The notes beneath the pieces were generated by a model. The model was not told the DNA's origin, did not search any database, and saw only the letters and a list, made by a program, of their open reading frames with translations. A DNA stretch of 64,000 bases from Paenibacillus glycanilyticus NBRC 16618 (lineage in GTDB: Bacteria > Bacillota > Bacilli > Paenibacillales > Paenibacillaceae). Both the position numbers and the translations under genes were made by a program. Shown piece after piece: positions 34,306-42,482 of the stretch (its first letter is position 1; every line of letters begins with the position of its first letter). The stretch spans positions 52,116 through 116,115 of the forward strand of contig NZ_BILY01000019.1 in assembly GCF_004000805.1 (NCBI RefSeq). The letters run 5' to 3'.

Positions 34306-35895
34306 TTAGGCTTGTTTCAGGCCGAATGCAGCGAGGAAACGCTGGAATGCGGCATGGCCTTCTTCGGTTTGCTTAAACACGCCAGCGTCCTTCAATACTT
34401 CGGAGAATTTGGCGCCTGTCTCGCCTTCCACGATAGCCTGCGCCTGTTCATCCGTATTGGAAGTGCCATAGCGGGCTACCAGCGATTCAATCCATTCCGC
34501 GTGAAGACGGAGCGGATGGTCCGCGCTGTGCAGCTCGCTATGGAGCGCTTCGGTCTTGCCGGTCAGATAACCGGCAATTTGTTCAAGCTCAGCCTTCAGG
34601 CGGCCAGGAAGCACGGCTAGACCCATAACCTCAATCAGGCCGATATTTTCCTTCTTGATATGATGCAGGTGCTGATGCGGATGGAAAATCCCCATCGGAT
34701 GCTCTTCGCTGGTCCGGTTGTTGCGGAGCACGAGATCAATCTCGTAAGCACCGTCATCAAGCAGCCTTGCAATCGGAGTAATCGTATTATGCGGAGTAAG
34801 CGATCCGTCGCCGTTAGCCGTAAAAGCAAGCACGTCGACCGCTTCGTCGCTGTAGCCGCGCCATGTATCGAGCATCCGGCAGGCTGCCTGCAGGACATCG
34901 TCCTTGGAAGCGCCGTTTACGCGGACAACCGACATTGGCCAATTCACGATGCTGAAGCGTACGCCCGGCAAGGACGGATCGGTAAACGAAGCTACCGGCT
35001 TTGCCTTCTCCATCGGGAAAGTATGGCGTCCAGCCTGGAAATGGTCATGGCTTAGAATCGAGCCGCCAACGATCGGCAGATCGGCATTGGAGCCGATGAA
35101 ATAATGCGAGAACTGCTCCACGAAGTCCAGCAGGCGCTTGAAGGTGCCATGCGAGATTACCATAGGCTCATGGGCGCCTTTGAACACGATGCTGTGCTCG
35201 TTGTAGTACACGTACGGCGAGTATTGGAAGTACCACTGCTGGTTATCCAGCGTCAGCGGCAGCACGCGCAGGTTCTGGCGTGCCGGATGATCCGCGCGGC
35301 CGGCGTAGCCGACGTTCTGCTCGCAGAGCAGGCATTTCGGGTAATGCGCCTGCGGCAAGGTTTTGAGCAGCGCAATTTCCTTCGGATCCTTCTCCGGCTT
35401 CGACAGATTGATCGTAATTTCCAGTTCGCCGTATTCGGTTTCGTGCAGCCAGTATTTATTTTTCTGGATGCGGTCCATCCGGATATAGTTGGAATCGATG
35501 CTCAGCTTGTAAAAAGCGTCCGTTGCCGCCTTGATGCCGGCCTCTGCCGTTGTCTTGCGGAACGCAGCCGCAGCCTCGGAAGGACGCGGCATAAGCAGCC
35601 CCATAATGCGGGCATCCAGCAAATCGCGGTAAGTCAAAATGTTGTCTTCGATCAGGCCGACCGAATAACCGTAATCGAGCAAAGGCTCCAGCAGCGATAC
35701 CGGGCTGTCCAGCTCTTCCTCCGGAATCTCGCCTTCATGCGGCTCCGTGAACTTGAACAAATCCAGCAGCGCATTACGGGAATAGTTCACGTCAAGCGGC
35801 TCAATCATTCCTTGGCGAAGGGCAAATTGGACAAGCCTGTCGATCAGGACAAGCGCTTCCGCTGCGGTAACGGTCGTGTTTTCTTTGACTGTCAT
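34306..35895 (-). CDS. galT: Galactose-1-phosphate uridylyltransferase (Firmicutes type)
   Basis: Exchanges UMP between UDP-glucose and galactose-1-phosphate (Leloir pathway). At 529 residues it is the long class found in Bacillales and lactic acid bacteria. Conserved stretches are LLCEQNVGYAGR (Cys pair), HYPKCLLCEQ context, SILSHDHFQAG, and FHPHQHLHHIKKENIGLIE. The ATG follows GGAAAGGAGC. Last gene of galK-galE-galT; the 36-base gap to galE suggests one transcript. Confidence 0.95.
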   Translation of the reverse strand: MTVKENTTVTAAEALVLIDRLVQFALRQGMIEPLDVNYSRNALLDLFKFTEPHEGEIPEEELDSPVSLLEPLLDYGYSVGLIEDNILTYRDLLDARIMGLLMPRPSEAAAAFRKTTAEAGIKAATDAFYKLSIDSNYIRMDRIQKNKYWLHETEYGELEITINLSKPEKDPKEIALLKTLPQAHYPKCLLCEQNVGYAGRADHPARQNLRVLPLTLDNQQWYFQYSPYVYYNEHSIVFKGAHEPMVISHGTFKRLLDFVEQFSHYFIGSNADLPIVGGSILSHDHFQAGRHTFPMEKAKPVASFTDPSLPGVRFSIVNWPMSVVRVNGASKDDVLQAACRMLDTWRGYSDEAVDVLAFTANGDGSLTPHNTITPIARLLDDGAYEIDLVLRNNRTSEEHPMGIFHPHQHLHHIKKENIGLIEVMGLAVLPGRLKAELEQIAGYLTGKTEALHSELHSADHPLRLHAEWIESLVARYGTSNTDEQAQAIVEGETGAKFSEVLKDAGVFKQTEEGHAAFQRFLAAFGLKQA

Positions 35896-35931
35896 GATGT
35901 AAAAAGCTCCTTTCCGTTCCTAAGCGGCTGC

Positions 35932-36927
35932 TTAGTTGCTGTAGCCGTTAGGGTGATTGACGTGCCAGTTCCAGGCGCTGCGAATAATGTCCTCGAGATT
36001 TGCGCGGGACGGGTTCCAGCCCAGCTCCTTGCGGGCACGTGCGGAAGATGCAACAAGCGTAGCCGGGTCGCCTGCGCGGCGAGGCTCGATAACCGCTTTG
36101 ATCTCGCGCTCCGTCACCTTGCGGGCAATCTCAATCACTTCTTTGACGGAGAAGCCTTGGCCGTTGCCAAGGTTGTAAATCGCGCTGTCCGAGCCTTGAC
36201 GAAGCTTATCTACGGCAAGTACATGGGCGTCGGCGAGGTCGCTCACATGGATATAATCGCGGATGCAAGTGCCGTCCGGCGTTGCGTAATCATCGCCGAA
36301 TACCGAGATATGAGGACGTTGGCCAAGCGCAGCCTGGAGCACGATCGGAATCAGATGGGTTTCCGGGCTATGATCTTCGCCGATTTTGCCGCTGGCGTGA
36401 GCGCCCGCTGCGTTGAAGTAACGAAGCGATACGTATTTGAGGCCATGAGCGACATCGAACCACTTCATCATTTTTTCCATCGCCAGCTTCGTTTCGCCGT
36501 AAGTGTTCGTTGGAAGCGTGCGGTCGAATTCGTCGATCGGCACGTTCTCGGGCTCGCCGTAAGTTGCCGCCGTCGAAGAGAAGACGATCTTCTTTACGTC
36601 ATGCTCGATCATTTTTTCCAGCAGACACAGCGTACCGTACACATTGTTATGATAATATTTCGCAGGGTTTGTCATGCTCTCGCCAACCAGCGAGTTTGCC
36701 GCGAAGTGAATAACCGCGTCAATCTTGTTTTCTTTAAACACCGTATCCATAAATTCCGCATCGCGAAGGTCGCCTACGTACAGCTTGCCTCCAACAACCG
36801 CCTCCCGGTGACCTTGCTGCAGATTATCGACTACCACGATTTCTTCTCCGCGTTCTGCAAGAGCAGCCACGGCGTGCGAACCGATATAGCCCGCTCCTCC
36901 GGTTACCAATACTGCCATACTCCTCAT
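35932..36927 (-). CDS. galE: UDP-glucose 4-epimerase GalE
   Basis: Interconverts UDP-galactose and UDP-glucose. The extended SDR fold has VTGGAGYIGSHAV at the N-terminus (NAD site), the catalytic SSTAATYG and YGETKLAMEKM motifs (Tyr-x3-Lys), and NYNLGNGQGFSV-type substrate residues further on. The start may be ATG at 36927 or three codons later (MAVLVTGG); ribosome binding sites are poor for both, so translation may be coupled to galK, whose stop is 22 bases upstream. 328-331 residues. Confidence 0.95.
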   Translation of the reverse strand: MRSMAVLVTGGAGYIGSHAVAALAERGEEIVVVDNLQQGHREAVVGGKLYVGDLRDAEFMDTVFKENKIDAVIHFAANSLVGESMTNPAKYYHNNVYGTLCLLEKMIEHDVKKIVFSSTAATYGEPENVPIDEFDRTLPTNTYGETKLAMEKMMKWFDVAHGLKYVSLRYFNAAGAHASGKIGEDHSPETHLIPIVLQAALGQRPHISVFGDDYATPDGTCIRDYIHVSDLADAHVLAVDKLRQGSDSAIYNLGNGQGFSVKEVIEIARKVTEREIKAVIEPRRAGDPATLVASSARARKELGWNPSRANLEDIIRSAWNWHVNHPNGYSN

Positions 36928-36949
36928 CCCACTTTCTCTATGTTTTATA

Positions 36950-38122
36950 TTATTGAAGCTGTTCTACACCATTGCCGATGCTGCAAACGTAGAAGTCCGG
37001 AGTTAGTCCCGTTGCTTCCGTATATTTGCGTCCTACTTCTTCCTTGAAGCGTTCGATGCTGTCTTCGTGAACAAGCGATACGGTACAGCCGCCGAAGCCC
37101 GCGCCCGTCATGCGGGAGCCAAGCACACCCGGAACCTGGCGTGCAGCCGCAACCATCGCGTCAAGCTCGGGACCCGTTACTTCGTACAAATCGCGGAGCG
37201 AATCATGCGAGCCGTTCATGTATTGGCCAAACGCTTCGAGATCATTAGCTTTCAGGGCATCCATCGAGCGAAGAACGCGGTCGATCTCTTCGACTACGTG
37301 CTGTGCACGGTTGCGGACAACTTCATCCTTGATCAGATGTTTGTTTGCGTTGAATTGCTCCAGGTTGATTTGGCCCAGAAGCTTCAGCTCAGGGAATGCC
37401 GCCTGCAGGTCAACAACGGCCTGCTCGCATTGAGAGCGGCGTTCGTTGTACGCGGAGTCTACCAGGCCGCGGCGTTTGTTCGTGTTGCCGATGACAAGCT
37501 TGTAAGCGCCGGATTGGAACGGAACGAGTTCGTACTCCAGCGTGTCGCACATCAGCAGAATGGCATGGTCCTTCTTGCCGTTAGCTACGGCGAATTGGTC
37601 CATGATGCCGCATTGCACGCCGTTGAATTCGTTCTCCGATTTCTGGGACAGAAGGGCAATTTGAACCGTATCCGTAGGCTGGCCTTCCAACGTAAGCAAA
37701 GCGTAAGCCGTTACGACTTCAATCGATGCGGAAGAGGACAAGCCCGCGCCGTTCGGAATCTCGCCGTGGAAAAGCAGATCGTAACCGCTGCTGAATTTGA
37801 TACCCTTTTGCTCCAGTTCGTAAACGATCCCTTTCGGATAGTTCATCCAGTCATCCGCTTCGTCATATGCGATGTTGTCGATGTCTAGCGATTTGGAGGA
37901 AGGGAAGTTTGTCGTCGCGAGTCCAAGCTGACGGTCATCGCGCTTGCGGATCAGCAAGGTTGTGCCGAACGTAAGTGCTGCCGGGAATACGTAACCGCCG
38001 TTATAGTCGGTATGCTCGCCAATCAGATTAACGCGTCCCGGTGCGTGAAAAGCTTTGATCTCAGCGGCTTCTCCGCCGAATTGCTGTATAAATTGTTGTG
38101 TAAGCTGCTCGATAGAGGCCAT
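36950..38122 (-). CDS. galK: Galactokinase GalK
   Basis: Phosphorylates galactose to galactose-1-phosphate. The 390-residue GHMP kinase has the galactokinase signature APGRVNLIGEHTDYNGG (27-43), the ATP-binding PNGAGLSSSASIE (about 116-128), and GSRMTGAGFGGC near the C-terminus. First gene of the operon; promoter at 38176-38203. The divergent AraC regulator probably controls it. Confidence 0.96.
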   Translation of the reverse strand: MASIEQLTQQFIQQFGGEAAEIKAFHAPGRVNLIGEHTDYNGGYVFPAALTFGTTLLIRKRDDRQLGLATTNFPSSKSLDIDNIAYDEADDWMNYPKGIVYELEQKGIKFSSGYDLLFHGEIPNGAGLSSSASIEVVTAYALLTLEGQPTDTVQIALLSQKSENEFNGVQCGIMDQFAVANGKKDHAILLMCDTLEYELVPFQSGAYKLVIGNTNKRRGLVDSAYNERRSQCEQAVVDLQAAFPELKLLGQINLEQFNANKHLIKDEVVRNRAQHVVEEIDRVLRSMDALKANDLEAFGQYMNGSHDSLRDLYEVTGPELDAMVAAARQVPGVLGSRMTGAGFGGCTVSLVHEDSIERFKEEVGRKYTEATGLTPDFYVCSIGNGVEQLQ

Positions 38123-38175
38123 ATGCTTGCAACAGTCCTTTTTTGTATAATTTTTGAAGCCTTTGTTCTGTTTTC

Positions 38176-38203
38176 AGTATAACGCAAGCGATTGCCCGAG
38201 CAA
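38176..38203 (-). promoter_or_regulatory. Probable galKET promoter
   Basis: TTGCTC (38198-38203), 16-base spacer, TATACT (38176-38181) on the minus strand, about 54 bases before galK. The -35 is weak, consistent with an activator-dependent promoter. Confidence 0.5.
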
Positions 38204-38313
38204 AATGGCGCAAAGTGCTTTTTACATGGATTTATGTGACTTTTAGCAAGCTTCTTGGCATGATAATATGGGATTAATGTAAATCCAACACCGGAAGGCA
38301 GGTGCCGTCAAAG

Positions 38314-39177
38314 ATGAGGCAAGATACTTATAAGGTAGCTTCCAATCCCGTCATTACGTACAACGAGCACATGAATGTATTGTTTGCAGGCGAGAGCCAA
38401 ACCAAACCGTCTCATCAGCGGGGACCTAAAGTATATGATTTTTACCTCATGCATACGGTGCTTGAAGGGAAAGGAGAATTCACCTGCGGAGGAAAAAGCT
38501 ATCTTCTTCGGGCTGGGGATACCTTCCTGATCGAACCCGAGGCGCTTGTCAGCTATGTGTCCGATGCCAACGAGCCTTGGCTTTACCGCTGGGTCGCCTT
38601 TAACGGCCCGCAGGCAGCGGAGCTTGTGCAGGCGGCTGGCTTCTCCGTGGCCAATCCCGTCGCCGAGACGGCTGCGATAAGGCGCCTAGGCGTCCTGTAC
38701 AACCACATTTTCAGCATTTTTCGCAAAAACGATCCTGCAGCCCATCTGAAAGCCGCCGGTTATTTGCAGCTGCTGCTGGCTGAATTCTGCACGGTTCATC
38801 AATTGGCTGAAGATAACGGAGCTATGACGGATGTAGATGACACCGATAAGCTGATCCAGCAAATGATTCATTATTTATCAACCCAATACGCCCAGCCCGT
38901 ATCGATCGAGCAGATGGCCGAGTCCTTCGGCTACAACCGCGCTTATCTTTCTCGGGTATTCAAACGTTATACAGGCGAATCGCCGATTACTTTCCTGCTC
39001 AAGCTCCGGATCGACAAGGCCCGGCAAATGATCCGGGAACGCGAAGGACTTACTATCGAGCAGATCTCGGCGTCCGTCGGGCTTCAGGACTCCTTGTATT
39101 TCTCCAAGCAATTCCGCCGATTCTATGGCTTATCCCCCTCCGCCTACCGCGAATCCATGCGTCAAATGAAGTCGTAA
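38314..39177 (+). CDS. AraC family transcriptional regulator
   Basis: 287 residues: an N-terminal cupin-type ligand-binding domain (VLEGKGEFTCGGKSYLLRAGD) and two C-terminal helix-turn-helix units (SIEQMAESFGYNRAYLSRVFK and TIEQISASVGLQDSLYFSKQF), the standard AraC layout for sugar response. The ATG at 38314 has AGGTG nine bases upstream; a GTG at 38302 is possible. Divergent from galK with a 190-base shared region, so it most likely regulates galactose or galactoside use. Confidence 0.88.
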   Translation: MRQDTYKVASNPVITYNEHMNVLFAGESQTKPSHQRGPKVYDFYLMHTVLEGKGEFTCGGKSYLLRAGDTFLIEPEALVSYVSDANEPWLYRWVAFNGPQAAELVQAAGFSVANPVAETAAIRRLGVLYNHIFSIFRKNDPAAHLKAAGYLQLLLAEFCTVHQLAEDNGAMTDVDDTDKLIQQMIHYLSTQYAQPVSIEQMAESFGYNRAYLSRVFKRYTGESPITFLLKLRIDKARQMIREREGLTIEQISASVGLQDSLYFSKQFRRFYGLSPSAYRESMRQMKS

Positions 39178-39231
39178 CGGGTATTCAAGGTTAGCCCATA
39201 ATTGGGCATATTAACGGGCGAGGTGATCTTT

Positions 39232-40467
39232 ATGAAGGAGCTGCACAGCGGACGGTTGTTCTGGCCGACAACCGAGGAGCAATACAAGGAATATTCCGCC
39301 CTGTCGGAAGACATACAAGTGCTGCAGGTAGCCATTATCGGGGGCGGAATGTCAGGGTCCATGTGTGCCTATGCGTTGCAGAATAGCGGCATCAACGTCG
39401 CCATTATGGAGAGAGAGACGATTGCGGGTGGAAGCACTTCCGCCAATACGGGATTATTGCAATTTTCTAATGATATTATGCTATGTGAATTGATCGGGCA
39501 GATCGGAAAACAAGCTGCCGTAAGATTCTATGCTGCCTGCAAGGATGCCGTTGCGCAGATTGGCAAAATTTCGGGCAAGCTGTCTGCCAATCCCCATTTC
39601 GTGCCGCGAAGCAGCCTTTATTACGCCAGCTCGGAGCAGGATCTTCCGAAGCTTCGGAAGGAGTACGAGACCCTGAGGCAGAACGGCTTTGATGTCGATT
39701 TTTGGGAAGCGGATACGATTTCTAAGCATTTCCCCTTCCGCCGCCCCGGAGCAATTATCACGAACGGCGATGCTGAAATTAATCCGTTCCGGTTCGTTCA
39801 CGGAATGGCAGAAGCCGCAACGGCAAACGGCGCGCGCATATTCGAGCATACGGATGTGGTGTCTCATGAGAGTACGGCAGACGGCAAGCATCGGCTTGCA
39901 ACCGCCAGCGGACATGTCGTTGTGGCGGACAAAGTCGTATACGCCGTTGGATATGAACCCGAAGAGCTGCGGGGGCAGCTAATCAAGCCCATCTTGAACC
40001 GTTCCTTTGTTGCCGTAACTGCCGTGCAAGACAAGAACAAGCTGCTTCATTGGCATAAACAGATGCTGATCTGGGAAACCGACAGACCTTACTTATATAT
40101 GAGAACGACTATGGACGGACGAGTGATCATTGGAGGACTGGATGAACCGACCGAGCATCCCATTGACGGCGAGCAAGAGCGCAGCAAGCGTATCGATAAG
40201 CTGTATGACAAGCTGACCGCACACTTCCCGATGCTGGATGCCCCGTTCGAATACGAATGGAGCGCGACCTTCGGAGAATCGGTCGATAATCTGCCTTTTA
40301 TAGGGGAGGATCCCGCTATGCCCGGTGTTTATTATTGCCTGGGGTACGGCGGCAACGGCACGGTGTACAGCATGATGGCTTCTAATATCCTGCTTGCTCT
40401 CATCCAAGAGGGGCATCATCCGCTCGTCGATATCGTAGGGCTGAAGCGGCCAACCCTTCAAGCATAA
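39232..40467 (+). CDS. FAD-dependent oxidoreductase (DAO family)
   Basis: 411 residues. The FAD-binding GxGxxG motif is IIGGGMSGSMCAYAL (about 33-47), with ERETIAGGSTSANTG, a typical DAO/GlpD-type glycine oxidase or amine dehydrogenase pattern, and a C-terminal GYGGNGTVYSMM. It resembles GabB/PuuB-like deaminating oxidoreductases; the substrate is unknown. The ATG at 39232 follows CGAGGTGATC. Monocistronic. Confidence 0.85.
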   Translation: MKELHSGRLFWPTTEEQYKEYSALSEDIQVLQVAIIGGGMSGSMCAYALQNSGINVAIMERETIAGGSTSANTGLLQFSNDIMLCELIGQIGKQAAVRFYAACKDAVAQIGKISGKLSANPHFVPRSSLYYASSEQDLPKLRKEYETLRQNGFDVDFWEADTISKHFPFRRPGAIITNGDAEINPFRFVHGMAEAATANGARIFEHTDVVSHESTADGKHRLATASGHVVVADKVVYAVGYEPEELRGQLIKPILNRSFVAVTAVQDKNKLLHWHKQMLIWETDRPYLYMRTTMDGRVIIGGLDEPTEHPIDGEQERSKRIDKLYDKLTAHFPMLDAPFEYEWSATFGESVDNLPFIGEDPAMPGVYYCLGYGGNGTVYSMMASNILLALIQEGHHPLVDIVGLKRPTLQA

Positions 40468-40492
40468 GTTCGGCAGCGATGCAGCAGCACTC

Positions 40493-40528
40493 AAAAAGGG
40501 ATTCAGCCAAGAGCCGAATCCCTTCTTC
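40493..40528. terminator. Terminator after the FAD oxidoreductase gene
   Basis: GGGATTC.../GAATCCC stem flanked by A5 and a T-rich tail; convergent position with the stress-protein gene. Confidence 0.75.
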
Positions 40529-40543
40529 TATCTTGGAGAGAAA

Positions 40544-41113
40544 TCAGGAGCCGTGAAAAATCCGTTTCGCTCCGTTCTCCCTGTAAATGCCTTCCGCGAT
40601 GCCAAGACGCGACAAATCCGGGCCGCCATCCTTATCCAGCAAGGATTTGCTCTCTTCCGTCTCGATTATGACTAAGGTTGCGCCTTCCCGAATGGAATCG
40701 CGGCAGGAGGCTGCTTCCTGCTCCTCGAGTCCAAGCGCCATCATAGCCCCTTCGATATGATCCTCATCACCGAAAATATAATCGCCGGTCAGCGTATTTC
40801 CCATCGCCGTCAGCCCCGCAGCCGCAAATCCCGGGTTCCATGACCCGCCTCCCGTCAAACCGATGGCCGGGATAAAAGCTGCCCCCGTCCAAGCCCTTCC
40901 GCGGCTTTCGTCCCTCTCCGCTTCGTTTGCCGTTTGCGCCAGCTCCGTCAATTCGTCGACGTGGATGTCGCTCTCGGCTTCAATTCGCCGGGAATGCTCG
41001 CTATCCTTCGCGAGGATCTTCATTTCTCCTTGGACGAAACCGGCTTGCTCAAGGGAATGAATAGTATCGATTACCTGCTGCTGTGTAGCGAATGATCCAA
41101 TTATTTTAGCCAT
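40544..41113 (-). CDS. General stress protein (YflT/17M-like)
   Basis: 189 residues. The N-terminal domain MAKIIGSFATQQQVIDTIHSL is the heat-induced stress protein YflT (17M) fold; the middle is a Gly/Ala-rich segment (GAAFIPAIGLTGGGSWNPGF AAAGL) like those in small stress proteins. The ATG at 41113 has GAGGAGG upstream; an upstream start at 41170 is unlikely. A sigma-B-like promoter is suggested upstream. Confidence 0.82.
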   Translation of the reverse strand: MAKIIGSFATQQQVIDTIHSLEQAGFVQGEMKILAKDSEHSRRIEAESDIHVDELTELAQTANEAERDESRGRAWTGAAFIPAIGLTGGGSWNPGFAAAGLTAMGNTLTGDYIFGDEDHIEGAMMALGLEEQEAASCRDSIREGATLVIIETEESKSLLDKDGGPDLSRLGIAEGIYRENGAKRIFHGS

Positions 41114-41150
41114 TGTCTCATCATCCTCCTCTTCTTCCTTCAAGGTAGTT

Positions 41151-41176
41151 ATACCCTGTTTCACCGGCAATCAATC
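41151..41176 (-). promoter_or_regulatory. Possible sigma-B type promoter
   Basis: GATTGA (41171-41176), 14-base spacer, GGGTAT (41151-41156), compared with the B. subtilis consensus GTTTAA-N12-15-GGGTAT. The -10 is exact and the -35 matches 4 of 6. It lies 38 bases before a YflT-family gene, a class often under sigma-B. Confidence 0.4.
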
Positions 41177-41286
41177 TCGTTTAATCTCGGTTATAGGAAG
41201 GTTGTGCAAGAAAGCCGTTCAGGTTATGATGAAGAGTAAGCGACATGGAAATCGGAATTCAGACAGGAACGAACAGGAGGTAAAAA

Positions 41287-42453
41287 ATGATTCACCGGAT
41301 GCTTCGCTATCCCGACGACTGGGAATGGCATGTGCTTCAGCTGGAACGGCCTCCGATGGAGACGACCGAGGAACTGCCAAAGCGCAAAGACAATCGAAAA
41401 AAAACGGAAACGTCTAAGGCATCTATGACATTTACAGCACCTCCTGTAACAGACGACGACATGGAAGAACAATTGGCATGCAAGCGCCTCCTTCCCGAAT
41501 GCTCAAGCTGGCTGGACGAGTGCTGGGGCAGACAGGTCAACAAGGTTACCGTGGCGCATTATGCCGATCACGGTACAATCGTATCTGGCACTTTGATGCT
41601 GCAGGCATCGGAGGAAATGACCGATGTGCAGCCTTTTCACTTCTGGCTTACCGTGGATAAGCTTGTTACCCTGCACACGGACCTGCGCCTCATGATTCGA
41701 TTGCAGGATGATTCGGTTACTTCCAGGCTCAAAGACTGCGCATCCGCTCCCGAAGCGTTTTTTATTATGCTGGGGCAGCTGCTTGGACCGTTCCATACGG
41801 GACTTGACGGCTTTGAAAAAAGGCTGGGCGAGCTTGAGCAGGCCATGCGGATCTCGAATAGAACGGGGCTCCTCGACGTCATTTTTGAACGCCGCTATGA
41901 TTTATTGCATTGGAGCCATCTTTTTATCCCTATCCGCGAGCTGTACGGTGCTGCCCAGGAGGCTTTTATGGACACGCTGACCGAGACGGAAGTATTCAAA
42001 CGCACCACCTACAAGCTGGACCGGATTGATTCTCTGCTGAAGCATTACGCGCTCGAGATCGATACGCTGATTTCGATGGATGACGCGCTCTCCAGCTTCC
42101 GCGGCAACGATATTATGAAGACGCTGACCATCTTCACCGTTATCTTTACGCCTGCTACCGTTATAGGTGCCCTATGGGGAACAAACTTTAAGCCGCTTCC
42201 ATGGGATACTCATCAATTGGGCTTTGCGGGGATGTGCGTCGTTATCCTTGTAATCACCATCCTGATTTATGTCTGGTTATGGCAAAAGGGCTGGACCGGC
42301 GATTTGCTCACGGGACGGGATTCCAATAAAAACAAGAAAAGTAAAAAGCAGGCCGTAATGCTCGAAGAACAGTTAACCGATAGAAGCGAAAGCATGGAGA
42401 CGGAACCGAACCTGTCCCAGCTGTCACGCAAAAGGCGCTCCAAGACGATCTAA
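41287..42453 (+). CDS. CorA-like divalent cation transporter
   Basis: 388 residues: a cytoplasmic N-terminal alpha/beta domain, a long stalk helix (about 150-280), then two C-terminal membrane helices (TIFTVIFTPATVIGALWG and FAGMCVVILVITILIYVWLW). The signature between them reads WGTN where CorA normally has YGMN, so the selectivity Met is Thr. The C-terminal tail is basic. The ATG follows CAGGAGG. It is expected to move Mg or another divalent metal; the altered motif leaves the substrate open (ZntB-type or CorA-like). Confidence 0.85.
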   Translation: MIHRMLRYPDDWEWHVLQLERPPMETTEELPKRKDNRKKTETSKASMTFTAPPVTDDDMEEQLACKRLLPECSSWLDECWGRQVNKVTVAHYADHGTIVSGTLMLQASEEMTDVQPFHFWLTVDKLVTLHTDLRLMIRLQDDSVTSRLKDCASAPEAFFIMLGQLLGPFHTGLDGFEKRLGELEQAMRISNRTGLLDVIFERRYDLLHWSHLFIPIRELYGAAQEAFMDTLTETEVFKRTTYKLDRIDSLLKHYALEIDTLISMDDALSSFRGNDIMKTLTIFTVIFTPATVIGALWGTNFKPLPWDTHQLGFAGMCVVILVITILIYVWLWQKGWTGDLLTGRDSNKNKKSKKQAVMLEEQLTDRSESMETEPNLSQLSRKRRSKTI

Positions 42454-42476
42454 AATCGTCGGGAAGCGCCTTTTTT
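42432..42476 (+). terminator. Terminator of the CorA-like gene
   Basis: A stem GGCGCT...AGCGCC (interrupted) overlaps the stop codon and ends in T6 at 42471-42476. Confidence 0.8.
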
Positions 42477-42482
42477 GCATGC

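Noticed and set aside
35104..37047. Long plus-strand frame opposite galT/galE
   Set aside because: It is an antisense shadow: no ribosome binding site, no recognisable domain, and the minus-strand gal genes explain the sequence fully.
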